Of a stretch of 64,000 bases of DNA, positions 10,874 to 23,288 are shown in pieces; within the stretch, counting starts at the first letter, position 1; the number at the start of each line of letters is the position of its first letter. The position numbers and the translations under genes were made by a program. The DNA comes from Siphonodentalium dalli (Eukaryota; Mollusca; Scaphopoda; Gadilida; Siphonodentaliidae). The stretch is from the NCBI GenBank assembly GCA_032622095.1, contig CP136069.1, positions 206,016,750-206,080,749 on the forward strand. The letters run 5' to 3'. A model generated the notes under the pieces. That model saw only the letters and a program-made list of their open reading frames with translations, was not told the origin of the DNA and did no database searches.

Positions 10874-11563
10874 TATCTACTGAGGCGTAACCAACACAGA
10901 GCTGTCAGCGTAAGAAGATCTACTGAGGCGTAACCAACACAGAGCTGTCAGAGTAAGAAGATCTACTGAGGCGTAACCAACACAGAGCTGTCAGAGTAAG
11001 AAGATCTACTGAGGCGTAACCAACACAGAGCTGTCAGAGTAAGAAGATCTACTGAGGCGTAACCAACACAGAGCTGTCAGCGTAAGAAGATCTACTGAGG
11101 CGTAACCAACACAGAGCTGTCAGAGTAAGAAGATCTACTGAGGCGTAACCAACACAGAGCTGTCAGCGTAAGAAGATCTACTGAGGCGTAACCAACACAG
11201 AGCTGTCAGAGTAAGAAGATCTACTGAGGCGTAACCAACACAGAGCTGTCAGAGTAAGAAGATCTACTGAGGCGTAACCAACACAGAGCTGTCAGAGTAA
11301 GAAGATCTACTGAGGCGTAACCAACACAGAGCTGTCAGAGTAAGAAGATCTACTGAGGCGTAACCAACACAGAGCTGTCAGCGTAAGAAGATCTACTGAG
11401 GCGTAACCAACACAGAGCTGTCAGAGTAAGAAGATCTACTGAGGCGTAACCAACACAGAGCTGTCAGAGTAAGAAGATCTACTGAGGCGTAACCAACACA
11501 GAGCTGTCAGAGTAAGAAGATCTACTGAGGCGTAACCAACACAGATATGTTAACGTAAGAAGA
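10874..11563. repeat. 43-bp minisatellite, 16 copies
   Basis: Units start TCTACTGAGGCGTAACCAAC at 10876 and recur exactly every 43 bp up to 11521. The copies are almost identical; the main variable base is A or C in GTCAG(A/C)GTAAG. C occurs in units 1, 5, 7 and 12, and the last unit is diverged. Such homogeneity points to recent expansion. The unit length is not a multiple of three, so no repeat protein is encoded. Confidence 0.95.
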
Positions 11564-11857
11564 GCGTCAGACCGAACTTTCTTTAACATTCAACCAGGAA
11601 AGTAATCAGTTCCATAGAAACGGGTGTCAAGGAATTTTAGACTAAAAAACAGTCCATTTTGTTAAAAGACCAGGAGTCATGTGTATATATAATTAACGGG
11701 TACAGGCTGAGAATCAACACTGAAATAATTTTGTATCACGAAGATGCTTGTTATGTTGCATCATTTATGGTAATTGGAACAACATATTAGCTGCTTAGTA
11801 TTTGCACATATGATGCCATTGCCATGGACATCGGGTATTTTTTTCTGACACATGACC
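11564..11857. other. Spacer between minisatellite and foldback element
   Basis: About 300 bp of unremarkable AT-rich sequence. No gene, repeat or site is recognised. Confidence 0.5.
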
Positions 11858-11879
11858 AATGAGCCGGGATTGACTATTT

Positions 11880-14800
11880 CTAGTAACAGGAACGGAACGA
11901 GGAACAGGAACGAGTTCCGAGTAACAGAATGACTATTTCGAGTAACAGGAACCAGGAACAGAGATATAAGCTCACATTTCTCGCGTTTTGCTCTATGTAA
12001 GGATACATATTATACATCATTCGAAAGGTTAGCATAGCCCCTTCATTAATAGTGCAACATTTAGACACTAATATTGCGAACAAAGCGTACACTTGGCCAG
12101 GAACGGCGAGCGTTGAATAAGAAATTAGCTAAAAACGAAAAAATCCGAGTACCGGGAATCAGGAACAGAGATATAAGCTAACATTTCTCGCGTTTTGCGC
12201 TATGTAACGATACATATTATACATCATTCGAAAGGTTAGCATACCTCCTTCATTAATATTGCAATATTTAGACACTAATATTGCGAACAAAGCGTACATT
12301 TGGCCAGGAACGGCGAGCGTTGAATAAGAAATTAGCTAAAAACTGGAAAAAATCCGACTAACAGGAATCAGGAACAGAGATATAAGCTCACATTTCTCGC
12401 GTTTTACGCTATGTAAAAATACATATTATACATCATTCGAAAGGTTAGCATCTTCCCTTCATTAATATTGCACCATTTAGACACCAATGTTGCGAACAAT
12501 GCGTACAATTGGCCAGGAACGGCGAGCGTTGAATAAGAAATTAGCTAAAAACTGGAAAAAATCCGACTAACAGGAATCAAGAACAGAGATATAAGCTCAC
12601 ATTTCTCGCGTTTTACGGTATGTAAAAATACATATTATACATCATTCGAAAGGTTAGCATATTCCCTTCATTAATATTGCAACATTTAGACACTAATATT
12701 GCGAACAAAGCGTGCACTTGGCCAGGAACGGCGAGCGTTGAATAAGAAATTAGCTAAAAACTGGGAAAAATCCGACTAACAGGAATCAGGAACAGAGATA
12801 TAAGCTCATATTTCTCGCGTTTTACGCTATGTAAAAATACATATTATACATCATTCGAAAGGTTAGCATATCCCCTTCATTAATATTGCAACATTGAGAC
12901 ACTAATATTGCGAACAAAGCGTATATTTGGCCAGGAACGGCGAGTGTTGAATAAGAAATTAGCTAAAAACTGGGAAAAATCCGACTAACAGGAATCAGGA
13001 ACAGAGATATAAGCTCACATATCTCGCGTTTTACGCTATGTAAAAATACATATTATACATCATTCGAAAGGCTAGGATATTCCCTTCATTAATATTGCAC
13101 CATTTAGACACCAATCTTGCGAACAAAGCGTACAATTGGCCAGGAACGGCGAGTGTTGAATAAGAAATTAGCTAAAAACTGGGAAAAATCCGACTAACAG
13201 GAATCAGGAACAGAGATATAAGCGCATATTACTCGCGTTTTACGCTATGTAAAAATACATATTATACATCATTCGAAAGGTTAGCATCTCCCCTTCATTA
13301 ATATTGCAACATTTTGATATTACTTTTGCGAACAAAGCGTATAATTGGCCAGGAACGGTGAGCGTTGAATCAGAAATTAGCACCCCGAAGAACGTACGTA
13401 ACTTATTCTTCGTAGAAAGTCGCAGATTTCTCACGAATTACGCAACGTCACTGCCAAGTATTTACAGAAATGGAAAGAGTATCATTCACTATATTCATTT
13501 CTGTCGCATAAAATGCTTTTTGTGCAATAAAGTTCAGACAAAGTGTGAAAATGAATGATATCTTTTAGGCGAAATCTTAGATTCCCCGGACAAATATCTA
13601 TATATAGGATATATGGCGCAGCCAATCAGAAAATTCAGTAGGCGGGGTTATCTCAAACCAGGCATAGGAACAGATTATGTGCGAATTGACGAATTTGAAG
13701 TAACAGGAACGAGGACGAGACCAATTCGAACGAACATCTGGAACGGTATATGTCAAGACACAGGCTCAGCTCTTGGTTTCCTGTTCAAAGCATCCACCAC
13801 AAGATAAAAGAAAGTGAACACAAAAAAAGTCCAAAATTGCTCCTTTTTTCTTCTTATGTACGCAATAAAGGCAAAAATATGAGGGGTGAAGGAAATGGCC
13901 TATTGGCCCTTTCGACCATCCCGGGGTTACAACCCCCCCCCCCTCACAATCACACACTTCACAATTATTTAAAGAACAGGAACAACTTATGGTGAAGCAG
14001 CGACTATTTGGAGTAACAGGAATGAGGAACAAAGCTCAAATGTCTCACGCTTTAAGCTATGAAACAATACATATTATACATCATTCGAAAGCAATGCAAC
14101 CTTCCTTCTTTAATATTACAACATTTAAACACTACTATTGAGAACTATGCGTATATCTGGCCACGAACATCGAGCTGTGAATCGGAAATTAGCAAAACGT
14201 AAACTTTTTCCGAGTAACAGAGATATAAACTTAATGTTCTCGCGTTTTACGCAATCAAAAAATACACTTTATACACCAGTCGAAAACATGGCCTCTCCAC
14301 TTCATGAATATTGCAACAGTGAGACGATACTTATGAGAACTATGCGAATAATTGGGCTAGGAACGTCGAGCGGTGAATCATAAATTATCCAAAACGGAAC
14401 GAGGAACAGGAACGGGTTCCGAGTAACAGAATGACTATTTCGTGTAACAGGAACCAGGAACAGAGATATAAGCTCACATTTCTCGCGTTTTGCTCTATGT
14501 AACGATACATATTATACAACATTCGAAAGGTTAGCATAGCCCCTTCATTAATAGTGCAACATTTAGACACTAATATTGCGAACAAAGCGTACACTTGGCC
14601 AGGAACGGCGAGCGTTGAATAAGAAATTAGCTAAAAACGAAAAAATCCGAGTACCGGGAATCAGGAACAGAGATATAAGCTCACATTTCTCGCGTTTTGC
14701 GCTATGTAACGATACATATTATACAACATTCGAAAGGTTAGCATATCCCCTTCATTAATATTGCAACATTTAGACAATAATATTGCGAACAAAGCGTACA

Positions 14801-15094
14801 CTTGGCCAGGAACAGAGAGCGTTGAATAAGAAATTAGCTACAAAACGAAAAAATCCGAGTACCGGGAATCAGGAACAGAGATATAAGCTCACATTTCTCG
14901 CGTTTTGCGCTATTTAACGATACATATTATACATCATTCGAAAGGTTAGCATATCCCCTTCATTAATATTGCAACATTTAGACACTAATATTGCGAACAA
15001 AGCGTACACTTGGCCAGGAACGGCGAGCGTTGAATAAGAAATTAGCTAAAAACGAAAAAAATCCGAGTACCGGGAATCAGGAACAGAGATATTA
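11880..15094 (+). repeat. Left arm of the foldback element: about 207-bp tandem units, forward
   Basis: Units carry in order GGCGAGCGTTGAATAAGAAA, GAATCAGGAACAGAGATATA, TTTCTCGCGTTTT, ATACATATTATACATCATTC, CCTTCATTAATATTGCA and GCGAACAAAGCGTA. About seven units lie at 11940-13380, then a core (13384-14390), then a terminus-like block at 14394-14460, then about three more units. Copies differ by scattered substitutions, with two subtypes (CCGAGTACCGGGAATC or CCGACTAACAGGAATC). Repeated small frames are a consequence of the satellite. Confidence 0.88.
13384..14000. repeat. Non-satellite core of the foldback element (left copy)
   Basis: About 600 bp not built of the 207-bp unit. It holds CGTACGTAACTTATTCTTCG, a TATATATAG, CCAATCAG and GGCGGGG cluster at 13598-13641, and a C-run near 13931-13945. 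Reversed copies lie at about 16140-16765 and 18845-19470. Read on the minus strand here, the order is GC-rich box, ATTGG, TATATA, which would fit a promoter pointing outward; this is an inference. Confidence 0.6.
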
Positions 15095-18000
15095 GCTAAT
15101 TTCTTATTCAACGCTCGCCGTTCCTGGCCAAGTGTACGCTTTGTTCGCAATATTAGTGTCTAAATGTTGCAATATTAATGAAGGGGATATGCTAACCTTT
15201 CGAATGATGTATAATATGTATTTTTACATATCGTTAAACGCGAGAAATATGAGCTTATATCTCTGTTCCTGATTCCTGTTAGTCGGATTTTTTCCAGTTT
15301 TTAAACTAATTTCTTATTCAACGCTCGCCGTTCCTGGCCAAATGTACGCTTTGATCGCAATATTAGTGTCTAAATGTTTCAATATTAATGAAGGGATATG
15401 CTAACCTTTCGAATGATGTATAATATGTATCGTTACATAGCGCAAAACGCGAGAAATGTGAGCTTATATCTCTGTTCCTGATTCCCGGTACTCGGATTTT
15501 TTCGTTTTTAGCTAATTTCTTATTCAACGCTCGCCGTTCCTGGCCAAGTGTACGCTTTGTTCGCAATATTATTGTCTAAATGTTGCACTATTAATGAAGG
15601 GGCTATGCTAACCTTTCGAATGATCTATAATATGTATCGTTACATAGAGCAAAACGCGAGAAATGTGAGCTTATATCTCTGTTCCAGGTTCCTGTTACTC
15701 GAAATAGTCATTCTGTTACTCGGAACCCGTTCCTGTTCCTCGTTCCGTTTTGGATAATTTATGATTCACCGCTCGACGTTCCTAGCCCAATTATTCGTAT
15801 AGTTCTCATAAGTATCGTTTCACTGTTGCAATATTCATGAAGTGGAGAGGCCATGTTTTTCGACTGGTGTATAAAGAGTATTTATTGATTGCGTAAAACG
15901 CGAGAACATTAAGTTTATATCTCTGTTACTCGGAAAAAGTTTACGTTTTGCTAATTTCCGATTCACAGCTCGATGTTCGTGGCCAGATATACGCATAGTT
16001 CTCAATAGTAGTGTTTAAATGTTGTAATATTAAAGAAGGAAGGTTGCATTGCTTTCGAATGATGTATAATATGTATTGTTTCATAGCTTAAAGCGTGAGA
16101 CATTTGAGCTTTGTTCCTCATTCCTGTTACTCCAAATAGTCGCTGCTTCACCATAAGTTGTTCCTGTTCTTTAAATAATTGTGAAGTGTGTGATAGGGAG
16201 GGGGGGGGGGTTGTAACCCCGGGATGGTCGAAAGGGCCAATAGGCCCTTTCCTTCACCCCTCATATTTTTGCCTTTATTGCGTACATAAGAAGAAAAAAG
16301 GAGCAATTTTGGACTTTTTTTGTGTTCACTTTCTTTTATCTTGTGGTGGATGCTTTGAACAGGAAACCAAGAGCTGAGCCTGTGTCTTGACATATACCGT
16401 TCCAGATGTTCTTTCGAATTGGTCTCGTCCTCGTTCCTGTTACTTCAAATTCGTCAATTCGTACATAATCTGTTCCTATGCCTGGTTTGAGATAACCCCG
16501 CCTACTGAATTTTCTGATTGGCTGCGCCATATATCCTATATATAGATATTTTTCCGGGGAATCTAAGATTTCGCCTAAAAGATATCATTCATTTTCACAC
16601 TTTGTCTGAACTTTATTGCACAAAAAGCATTTTATGCGACAGAAATGAATATAGTGAATGATACTCTTTCCATTTCTGTAAATACATGGCAGTGACGTTG
16701 CGTAATTCGTGAGAAATCTGCGACTTTCTACGAAGAATAAGTTACGTACGTTCTTCGCTGTGCTAATTTCTGATTCAACGCTCACCGTTCCTGGCCAATT
16801 GTACGCTTTGTTCGCAAAAGTAATATCTAAATGTTGCAATATTAATGAAGGGGAGATGCTAACCTTTCGAATGATGTATAATATGTATTTTTACATAGCG
16901 TAAAACGCGAGTAATATGCGCTTATATCTCTGTTCCTGATTCCTGTTAGTCGGATATTTTCCAGTTTTTAGCTAATTTCTTATTCAACGCTCGCCGTTCC
17001 TGGCCAATTGTACGCTTCGTTCGCAACATTGGTGTCTAAATGGTGCAATATTAATGAAGGGAATATGCTAACCTTTCGAATGATGTATAATATGTATTTT
17101 TACATAGCGTAAAACGCGAGAAATGTGAGCTTATATCTCTGTTCCTGATTCCTGTTAGTCGGATTTTTTCCAGTTTTTAGCTAATTTCTTATTCAACGCT
17201 CGCCGTTCCTGGCCAATCGTACGCTTTGTTCGCAACATTGGTGTCTAAATGGTGCAATATTAATGGAGGGAAGATGCTAACCTTTCGAATGATGTATAAT
17301 ATGTATTTTTACATAGCGTAAACCGCGAGAAATGTGAGCTTATATATCTGTTCCTGATTCCTGTTAGTCGGATTTTTTCCAGTTTTTAGCTAATTTCTTA
17401 TTCAACGCTCGCCGTTCCTGGCCAAATGTACGCTTTGTTCGCAATATTAGTGTCTAAATGTTGCAATATTAATGAAGGGGATATGCTAGCCTTTCGAATG
17501 ATGTATAATATGTATTTTTACATAGCGCAAAACGCGAGAAATGTGAGCTTATATCTCTGTTCCTGATTCCCGGTACTCGGATATTTTCGTTTTTTGCTAA
17601 TTTCTTATTCAACGCTCGCCGTTCCTGGCCAAGTGTACGCTTTGTTCGCATTATTAGTGTCTAAATGTTGCAATATTAATGAAGGGGATACGCTAACCTT
17701 TCGAATGATGTATAATATGTATCGTTACATAGCGCAAAACGCGAGAAATGTGAGCTTATATCTCTGTTCCTGATTCCCGGTACTCGGATTTTTTCGTTTT
17801 TAGCTAATTTCTTATTCAACGCTCGCCGTTCCTGGCCAAGTGTACGCTTTGTTCGCAATATTAGTGTCTAAATGTTGCAATATTAATGAAGGGGATATGC
17901 TATCCTTTCGAATGATGTATAATATGTATCGTTACATAGCACAAAACGCGAGAAATGTGAGCTTATATCTCTGATCCTGATTCCCGGTACTCGGATTTTT

Positions 18001-20560
18001 TCGTTTTGTAGCTAATTTCTTATTCAACGCTCTCTGTTCCTGGCCAAGTGTACGCTTTGTTCGCAATATTATTGTCTAAATGTTGCAATATTAATGAAGG
18101 GGATATGCTAACCTTTCGAATGTTGTATAATATGTATCGTTACATAGCGCAAAACGCGAGAAATGTGAGCTTATATCTCTGTTCCTGATTCCCGGTACTC
18201 GGATTTTTTCGTTTTTAGCTAATTTCTTATTCAACGCTCGCCGTTCCTGGCCAAGTGTACGCTTTGTTCGCAATATTATTGTCTAAATGTTGCACTATTA
18301 ATGAAGGGGCTATGCTAACCTTTCGAACGATCTATAATATGTATCGTTACATAGAGCAAAACGCGAGAAATGTGAGCTTATATCTCTGTTCCTGGTTCCT
18401 GTTACTCGAAATAGTCATTCTGTTACTCGGAACCCGTTCCTGTTCCTCGTTCCGTTTTGGATAATTTATGATTCACCGCTCGACGTTCCTAGCCCAATTA
18501 TTCGCATAGTTCTCATAAGTATCGTTTCACTGTTGCAATATTCATGAAGTGGAGAGGCCATGTTTTTCGACTGGTGTATAAAGAGTATTTATTGATTGCG
18601 TAAAACGCGAGAACATTAAGTTTATATCTCTGTTACTCGGAAAAAGTTTACGTTTTGCTAATTTCCGATTCACAGCTCGATGTTCGTGGCCAGATATACG
18701 CATAGTTCTCAATAGTAGTGTTTAAATGTTGTAATATTAAAGAAGGAAGGTTGCATTGCTTTCGAATGATGTATAATATGTATTGTTTCATAGCTTAAAG
18801 CGTGAGACATTTGAGCTTTGTTCCTCATTCCTGTTACTCCAAATAGTCGCTGCTTCACCATAAGTTGTTCCTGTTCTTTAAATAATTGTGAAGTGTGTGA
18901 TAGGGAGGGGGGGGGGTTGTAACCCCGGGATGGTCGAAAGGGCCAATAGGCCCTTTCCTTCACCCCTCATATTTTTGCCTTTATTGCGTACATAAGAAGA
19001 AAAAAGGAGCAATTTTGGACTTTTTTTGTGTTCACTTTCTTTTATCTTGTGGTGGATGCTTTGAACAGGAAACCAAGAGCTGAGCCTGTGTCTTGACATA
19101 TACCGTTCCAGATGTTCTTTCGAATTGGTCTCGTCCTCGTTCCTGTTACTTCAAATTCGTCAATTCGTACATAATCTGTTCCTATGCCTGGTTTGAGATA
19201 ACCCCGCCTACTGAATTTTCTGATTGGCTGCGCCATATATCCTATATATAGATATTTGTCCGGGGAATCTAAGATTTCGCCTAAAAGATATCATTCATTT
19301 TCACACTTTGTCTGAACTTTATTGCACAAAAAGCATTTTATGCGACAGAAATGAATATAGTGAATGATACTCTTTCCATTTCTGTAAATACTTGGCAGTG
19401 ACGTTGCGTAATTCGTGAGAAATCTGCGACTTTCTACGAAGAATAAGTTACGTACGTTCTTCGGGGTGCTAATTTCTGATTCAACGCTCACCGTTCCTGG
19501 CCAATTGTACGCTTTGTTCGCAAAAGTAATATCTAAATGTTGCAATATTAATGAAGGGGAGATGCTAACCTTTCGAATGATGTATAATATGTATTTTTAC
19601 ATAGCGTAAAACGCGAGTAATATGCGCTTATATCTCTGTTCCTGATTCCTGTTAGTCGGATATTTTCCAGTTTTTAGCTAATTTCTTATTCAACGCTCGC
19701 CGTTCCTGGCCAATTGTACGCTTCGTTCGCAACAGTGGTGTCTAAATGGTGCAATATTAATGAAGGGAATATGCTAACCTTTCGAATGATGTATAATATG
19801 TATTTTTACATAGCGTAAAACGCGAGAAATGTGAGCTTATATCTCTGTTCCTGATTCCTGTTAGTCGGATTTTTTCCAGTTTTTAGCTAATTTCTTATTC
19901 AACGCTCGCCGTTCCTGGCCAATCGTACGCTTTGTTCGCAACATTGGTGTCTAAATGGTGCAATATTAATGGAGGGAAGATGCTAACCTTTCGAATGATG
20001 TATAATATGTATTTTTACATAGCGTAAAACGCGAGAAATGTGAGCTTATATATCTGTTCCTGATTCCTGTTAGTCGGATTTTTTCCAGTTTTTAGCTAAT
20101 TTCTTATTCAACGCTCGCCGTTCCTGGCCAAATGTACGCTTTGTTCGCAATATTAGTGTCTAAATGTTGCAATATTAATGAAGGGGATATGCTAGCCTTT
20201 CGAATGATGTATAATATGTATTTTTACATAGCGCAAAACGCGAGAAATGTGAGCTTATATCTCTGTTCCTGATTCCCGGTACTCGGATTTTTTATTTTAT
20301 TTAGCTAATTTCTTATTCAACGCTCGCCGTTCCTGGCCAAGTGTACGCTTTGTTCGCAATATTAGTGTCTAAATGTTGCACTATTAATGAAGGGGCTATG
20401 CTAACCTTTCGAATGATGTATAATATGTATCGTTACATAGAGCAAAACGCGAGAAATGTGAGCTTATATCTCTGTTCCTGGTTCCTGTTACTCGAAATAG
20501 TCATTCTGTTACTCGGAACTCGTTCCTGTTCCTCGTTCCGTTCCTGTTACTCGAAATAGT
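15095..20560 (-). repeat. Right arm of the foldback element, reversed, with an internal 2.7-kb duplication
   Basis: The same units and core as the left arm on the opposite strand, switching orientation near 15094 within a unit. A long block is present twice: landmarks at 15548 and 16709 recur at 18255 and 19415, an offset of 2706-2707 bp. The next recurrence of the 15548/18255 landmark is at 20341, 2086 bp later. The difference, 621 bp, is three times 207, so the second copy lacks three satellite units. The two blocks look nearly identical, suggesting a recent duplication by unequal exchange. Confidence 0.85.
16490..16550 (+). promoter_or_regulatory. Promoter-like cluster in the foldback core (GC box, ATTGG, TATATA)
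   Basis: CCCCGCC at about 16496, CTGATTGGCTG at about 16513 and CCTATATATAG at about 16535 follow one another at short spacing. The same cluster is repeated in the second right-arm copy near 19200-19255 and, reversed, in the left core. Vertebrate-type promoters use these boxes in this order, though usually with wider spacing. Whether it drives transcription is unknown. Confidence 0.3.
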
Positions 20561-20654
20561 CAATCCCAATGAGCCGGGTCTCATCAATAATGTTACTACA
20601 AGTCTCTATCTACGCTGGGGCACAGTATCATCAGTTATAGTCCATTCGGTTAAC

Positions 20655-20710
20655 ATGATGCCAAAAAATAAAATAGGCCCTTAACCACTGTGCCATAAAC
20701 TCTAATGTCG
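20655..20710 (-). repeat. Possible tRNA-derived SINE head (A-box only)
   Basis: The minus strand reads TATGGCACAGTGGTTAAGGG, matching the RNA polymerase III A-box consensus as found in tRNA-derived SINEs. No clear B-box is seen at the expected distance, so this is either a decayed SINE or chance. Confidence 0.28.
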
Positions 20711-21180
20711 CTATCAATGGGAGGTTCCATGCACACGATGACTATATGTTATCTTATTTGTGGATTCAAAGTCATGAGCAGTTTGTCACTGCATTACTCC
20801 TGGGTTTGTGCAATAATTGTCATAACCAATTTTTATTTAAAACAAATCCAACCAATTATCATATTTTGGCACAGATTCCACAACCAGGTTTAAAAAGAAA
20901 CATGCGCATACTTGAAACCTCTGCTTAAATTGTGGTTATACCTTGACACATATATGTATCATGGAAACACTAACTCCGGCTAACTCCGTTTATTTCACGA
21001 GATAAATCCATGGAATCCTATAAATTTCTCAAGGTTTAAATAACTACACAATGTCACTATAATGTCTACGCCTTTCTGTGTCAACCAACTCGTAGCTGAG
21101 TCATCATTCTTGGGCTGTTGCTCTCTACGTTAACAATAGTTGCTGGGGCAATTAAAGTTCAATACATTACTTTAGATCTC
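20711..21180. other. Spacer, nothing recognised
   Basis: AT-rich sequence with short overlapping frames (for example 20705-20893 and 20746-20928) that lack any supporting motif. Confidence 0.45.
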
Positions 21181-21189
21181 TATACCACG

Positions 21190-21760
21190 TACCCGGGGGG
21201 GGGGGGGGGTGGCCCAACTGGAATAACAAACCATCTGCTATAACTGTCATCTCAGTACATCCAAAATAGTGTACAAAACCCTCTATAGAGTATTTAAGAC
21301 CATCAAGTGTGTTCCATCCCATCCAATTGGTTTACAAAACCACGAGACACTCGCTGGTTGGTTTGAGATATTCGATGATGGTTTTGTACACTAGTTGGGA
21401 CACTAATTAGTTGGGGTGTTGGGACATTCTGCATGGGGTGGTTTTAGACACTTCTGGTTCTGATTGTTTGAGGTAATCGTCGTGATACATGGGACGCCCA
21501 TTTGGATGGTTATGAACAGTCAATAAATGGCGTGGGACACCCAGTGGATGGTTTGGGGTTCTCAATTGATGGTTTGAGACGCTCGTTGATTGGTTTTGGG
21601 GTGTTTTGGAACACTCGTTTGAGCGGGTTGGACACCGTTTGGATTGTTTGGGACACTAGTTTGGGTTGATTTGGGATACGTATTGGGTGTTTCGAGACTC
21701 TAGTTGGCTGATTTGTGGCAACATTCTATGAACTGGGTTTGTTTGGTATAGCATATTAAT
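21190..21760. repeat. G-run and degenerate GT-rich minisatellite
   Basis: A run of about 15 G at 21197-21211 is followed from about 21300 by loosely repeated phrases such as GGGACACTCGTTTG, GGACACTAGTTTGG and GATGGTTTGGGG at roughly 25-45 bp spacing. Copies are strongly diverged. No coding potential. Confidence 0.6.
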
Positions 21761-21879
21761 TAAGATGTTGGCGTGGAGTTACGTTTTGGACACTCATTGG
21801 ATATATTTGAATAATATTAATGTTGCTTTTGATACTCATCTGAGGCATATATAAATGTGTGGGTACTTAAAAAAAACAC

Positions 21880-23040
21880 TTCTGAAATGAAAACCCCCGG
21901 GATATGCGTTCGGAGACGTGGCGACAGGGGGGGGGGGGGTTGGGATTTGTGGGGGTGTCTCACCCCAACTTTGGTCAAAACGTTCAACAGTTGGAAATTT
22001 CATACCTGCCAAAACATTAGTTGGAAATTTCACACCAACAATAGGTTGAAAATGTTCTTGTAGTTTATTGGGGGGAATTAATTGTATTTGGACCAATATT
22101 TGCATATTTTCCTATTTTTGGTCAATTTTTTGGACTGAAATGGTCATTAGTTGGAAATTTTTCCAACCTTAGGGGGGGTGACAGGTTGGAAATTTCCAAC
22201 ACTTGGAAAGATTGTGTCCTGGTCCCTCTCCCGTGGCCAGACAAAAACTGCTAGTTAATTTAAGAAAACAATATTGTTTTACATTTGGTCAACATTGTCA
22301 TTGGAATTGTCATCAGTTGGATATATTCCAACATAAGTGGGGTGTCAGGATTGAAATTTCCAACTCTAGGAAGGCTTGAGGCTAGTCTAGATGCTAGGAT
22401 TTTGCGATTTTCTTGTTCAGATTTCAAAATTTTCCCACACCGGGCCGAACCATGGTCGGATCGGTGTGTACTTGTCCCTCCCCCGTGGCCAATACAAAAC
22501 TGCTAATAAGTTTAACAAAACAATGTTTTACTACATTTGGTCAAACTTGTGGACTGAAATGGTCATCAGTTGGAGAATTTTCCAACCTGAGGGGGATTAT
22601 AAGGTTTGAAATTTCCAACACTATAGGAAAGCTTCAGTTGAGGCCAGTCTCGATGCTAGGATTTGCTATTTTCTTGTATAGTTTTCAAAATGTTCTCACA
22701 CCGGGCCGAACAACTATGGTCAGCCCGGTATGTCCTGGTCTTTTGCCCGTGGCCGTGTGCATTTGTCTGGAGCGGTTAGACCCTAGATGGTAGGATTTAT
22801 GCAATTTTTCAGGTTAAAATATCTTAATATTCTCATACCGGGAATATAGTACAATGATTTATGAATATATTAGGATATTAGGCCTGAGCACTGAGGTGCA
22901 AGGGGGGTGCAAATGGAATTATGCAAATCTTGTGTTTGGTCTGATTCTGATACAAGGGGGGGGGGGGGTGCAGTTGGAATTTCCCAAGGTGGACACCCCC
23001 GAACGGAGACCATCTAGCCACGTCCCTGCCTAGGGTGGGA
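21880..23040. repeat. Tandem and dispersed repeat family with TTGGAAATTTCCAAC phrases and G-runs
   Basis: Two related units start near 22390 and 22655, each with GATGCTAGGATTT, TCAAAAT..TTC.CACACCGGGCCGAAC and a GTGGCC block, about 265 bp apart. The block GGTCATCAGTTGGA...TTCCAACCTGAGGGGG recurs, and long G-runs are found at 21928-21938 and 22957-22967. The end at about 22885-23025 recurs inverted at 28510-28640, and related sequence lies at 24240-24370 and 28885-29165. The phrase AGCCACGTCCCTG closes the block here and recurs in variants near 31290. It appears to be a decayed mobile repeat. Confidence 0.6.
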
Positions 23041-23288
23041 CAGGAAGATACCCCTCCCCATCATATATCTGAGTTTATTTAATATAAATTGTTATAGTTT
23101 TGTTTATGGACAGTTATCTGATGAATAAATGAATTTGAATTTGATATATATACTTGTTAGATTAGTTTCTTAAGACAATTGCTATGCGTGTCATTAACTT
23201 GCTCATGTTATGGGTCATTTGCATCATCATGTGACTATTACCACCTTGAAAAATTCTGAAAATACTTTGAAATATTGTCTACAACTAC

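Larger units (their letters stand above)
11866..20567. mobile_element. 8.7-kb foldback transposon with tandem-repeat arms and 8-bp target duplication
   Basis: The ends are inverted copies: GGGATTGACTATTTCTAGTA on the left, and the complement of the right end reads GGGATTGACTATTTCGAGTA. The match continues for at least about 105 bp with a single difference seen. The element is flanked by the perfect direct repeat AATGAGCC at 11858-11865 and 20568-20575. Both arms consist largely of about 207-bp tandem units; the left arm runs forward to about 15094 and the right arm is reversed from there on. A non-satellite core occurs once on the left and twice on the right. No transposase is visible, only unit-length frames of 60-70 codons. 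Architecture and 8-bp duplication resemble foldback and sea-urchin TU-type elements; the transposase class (hAT, P or other) is not known. Confidence 0.85.

Noticed and set aside
10874-11563. CRISPR-like array
   Set aside because: The 43-bp units are contiguous without spacers and lie in an animal genome among retroelements; it is a minisatellite.
12000-20560. Recurrent 60-89-codon frames in the foldback element as a conserved small protein family
   Set aside because: They repeat because the DNA unit repeats (about 207 bp, a multiple of three). They occur on both strands, start and stop within each unit, and show no protein-level constraint beyond DNA identity.
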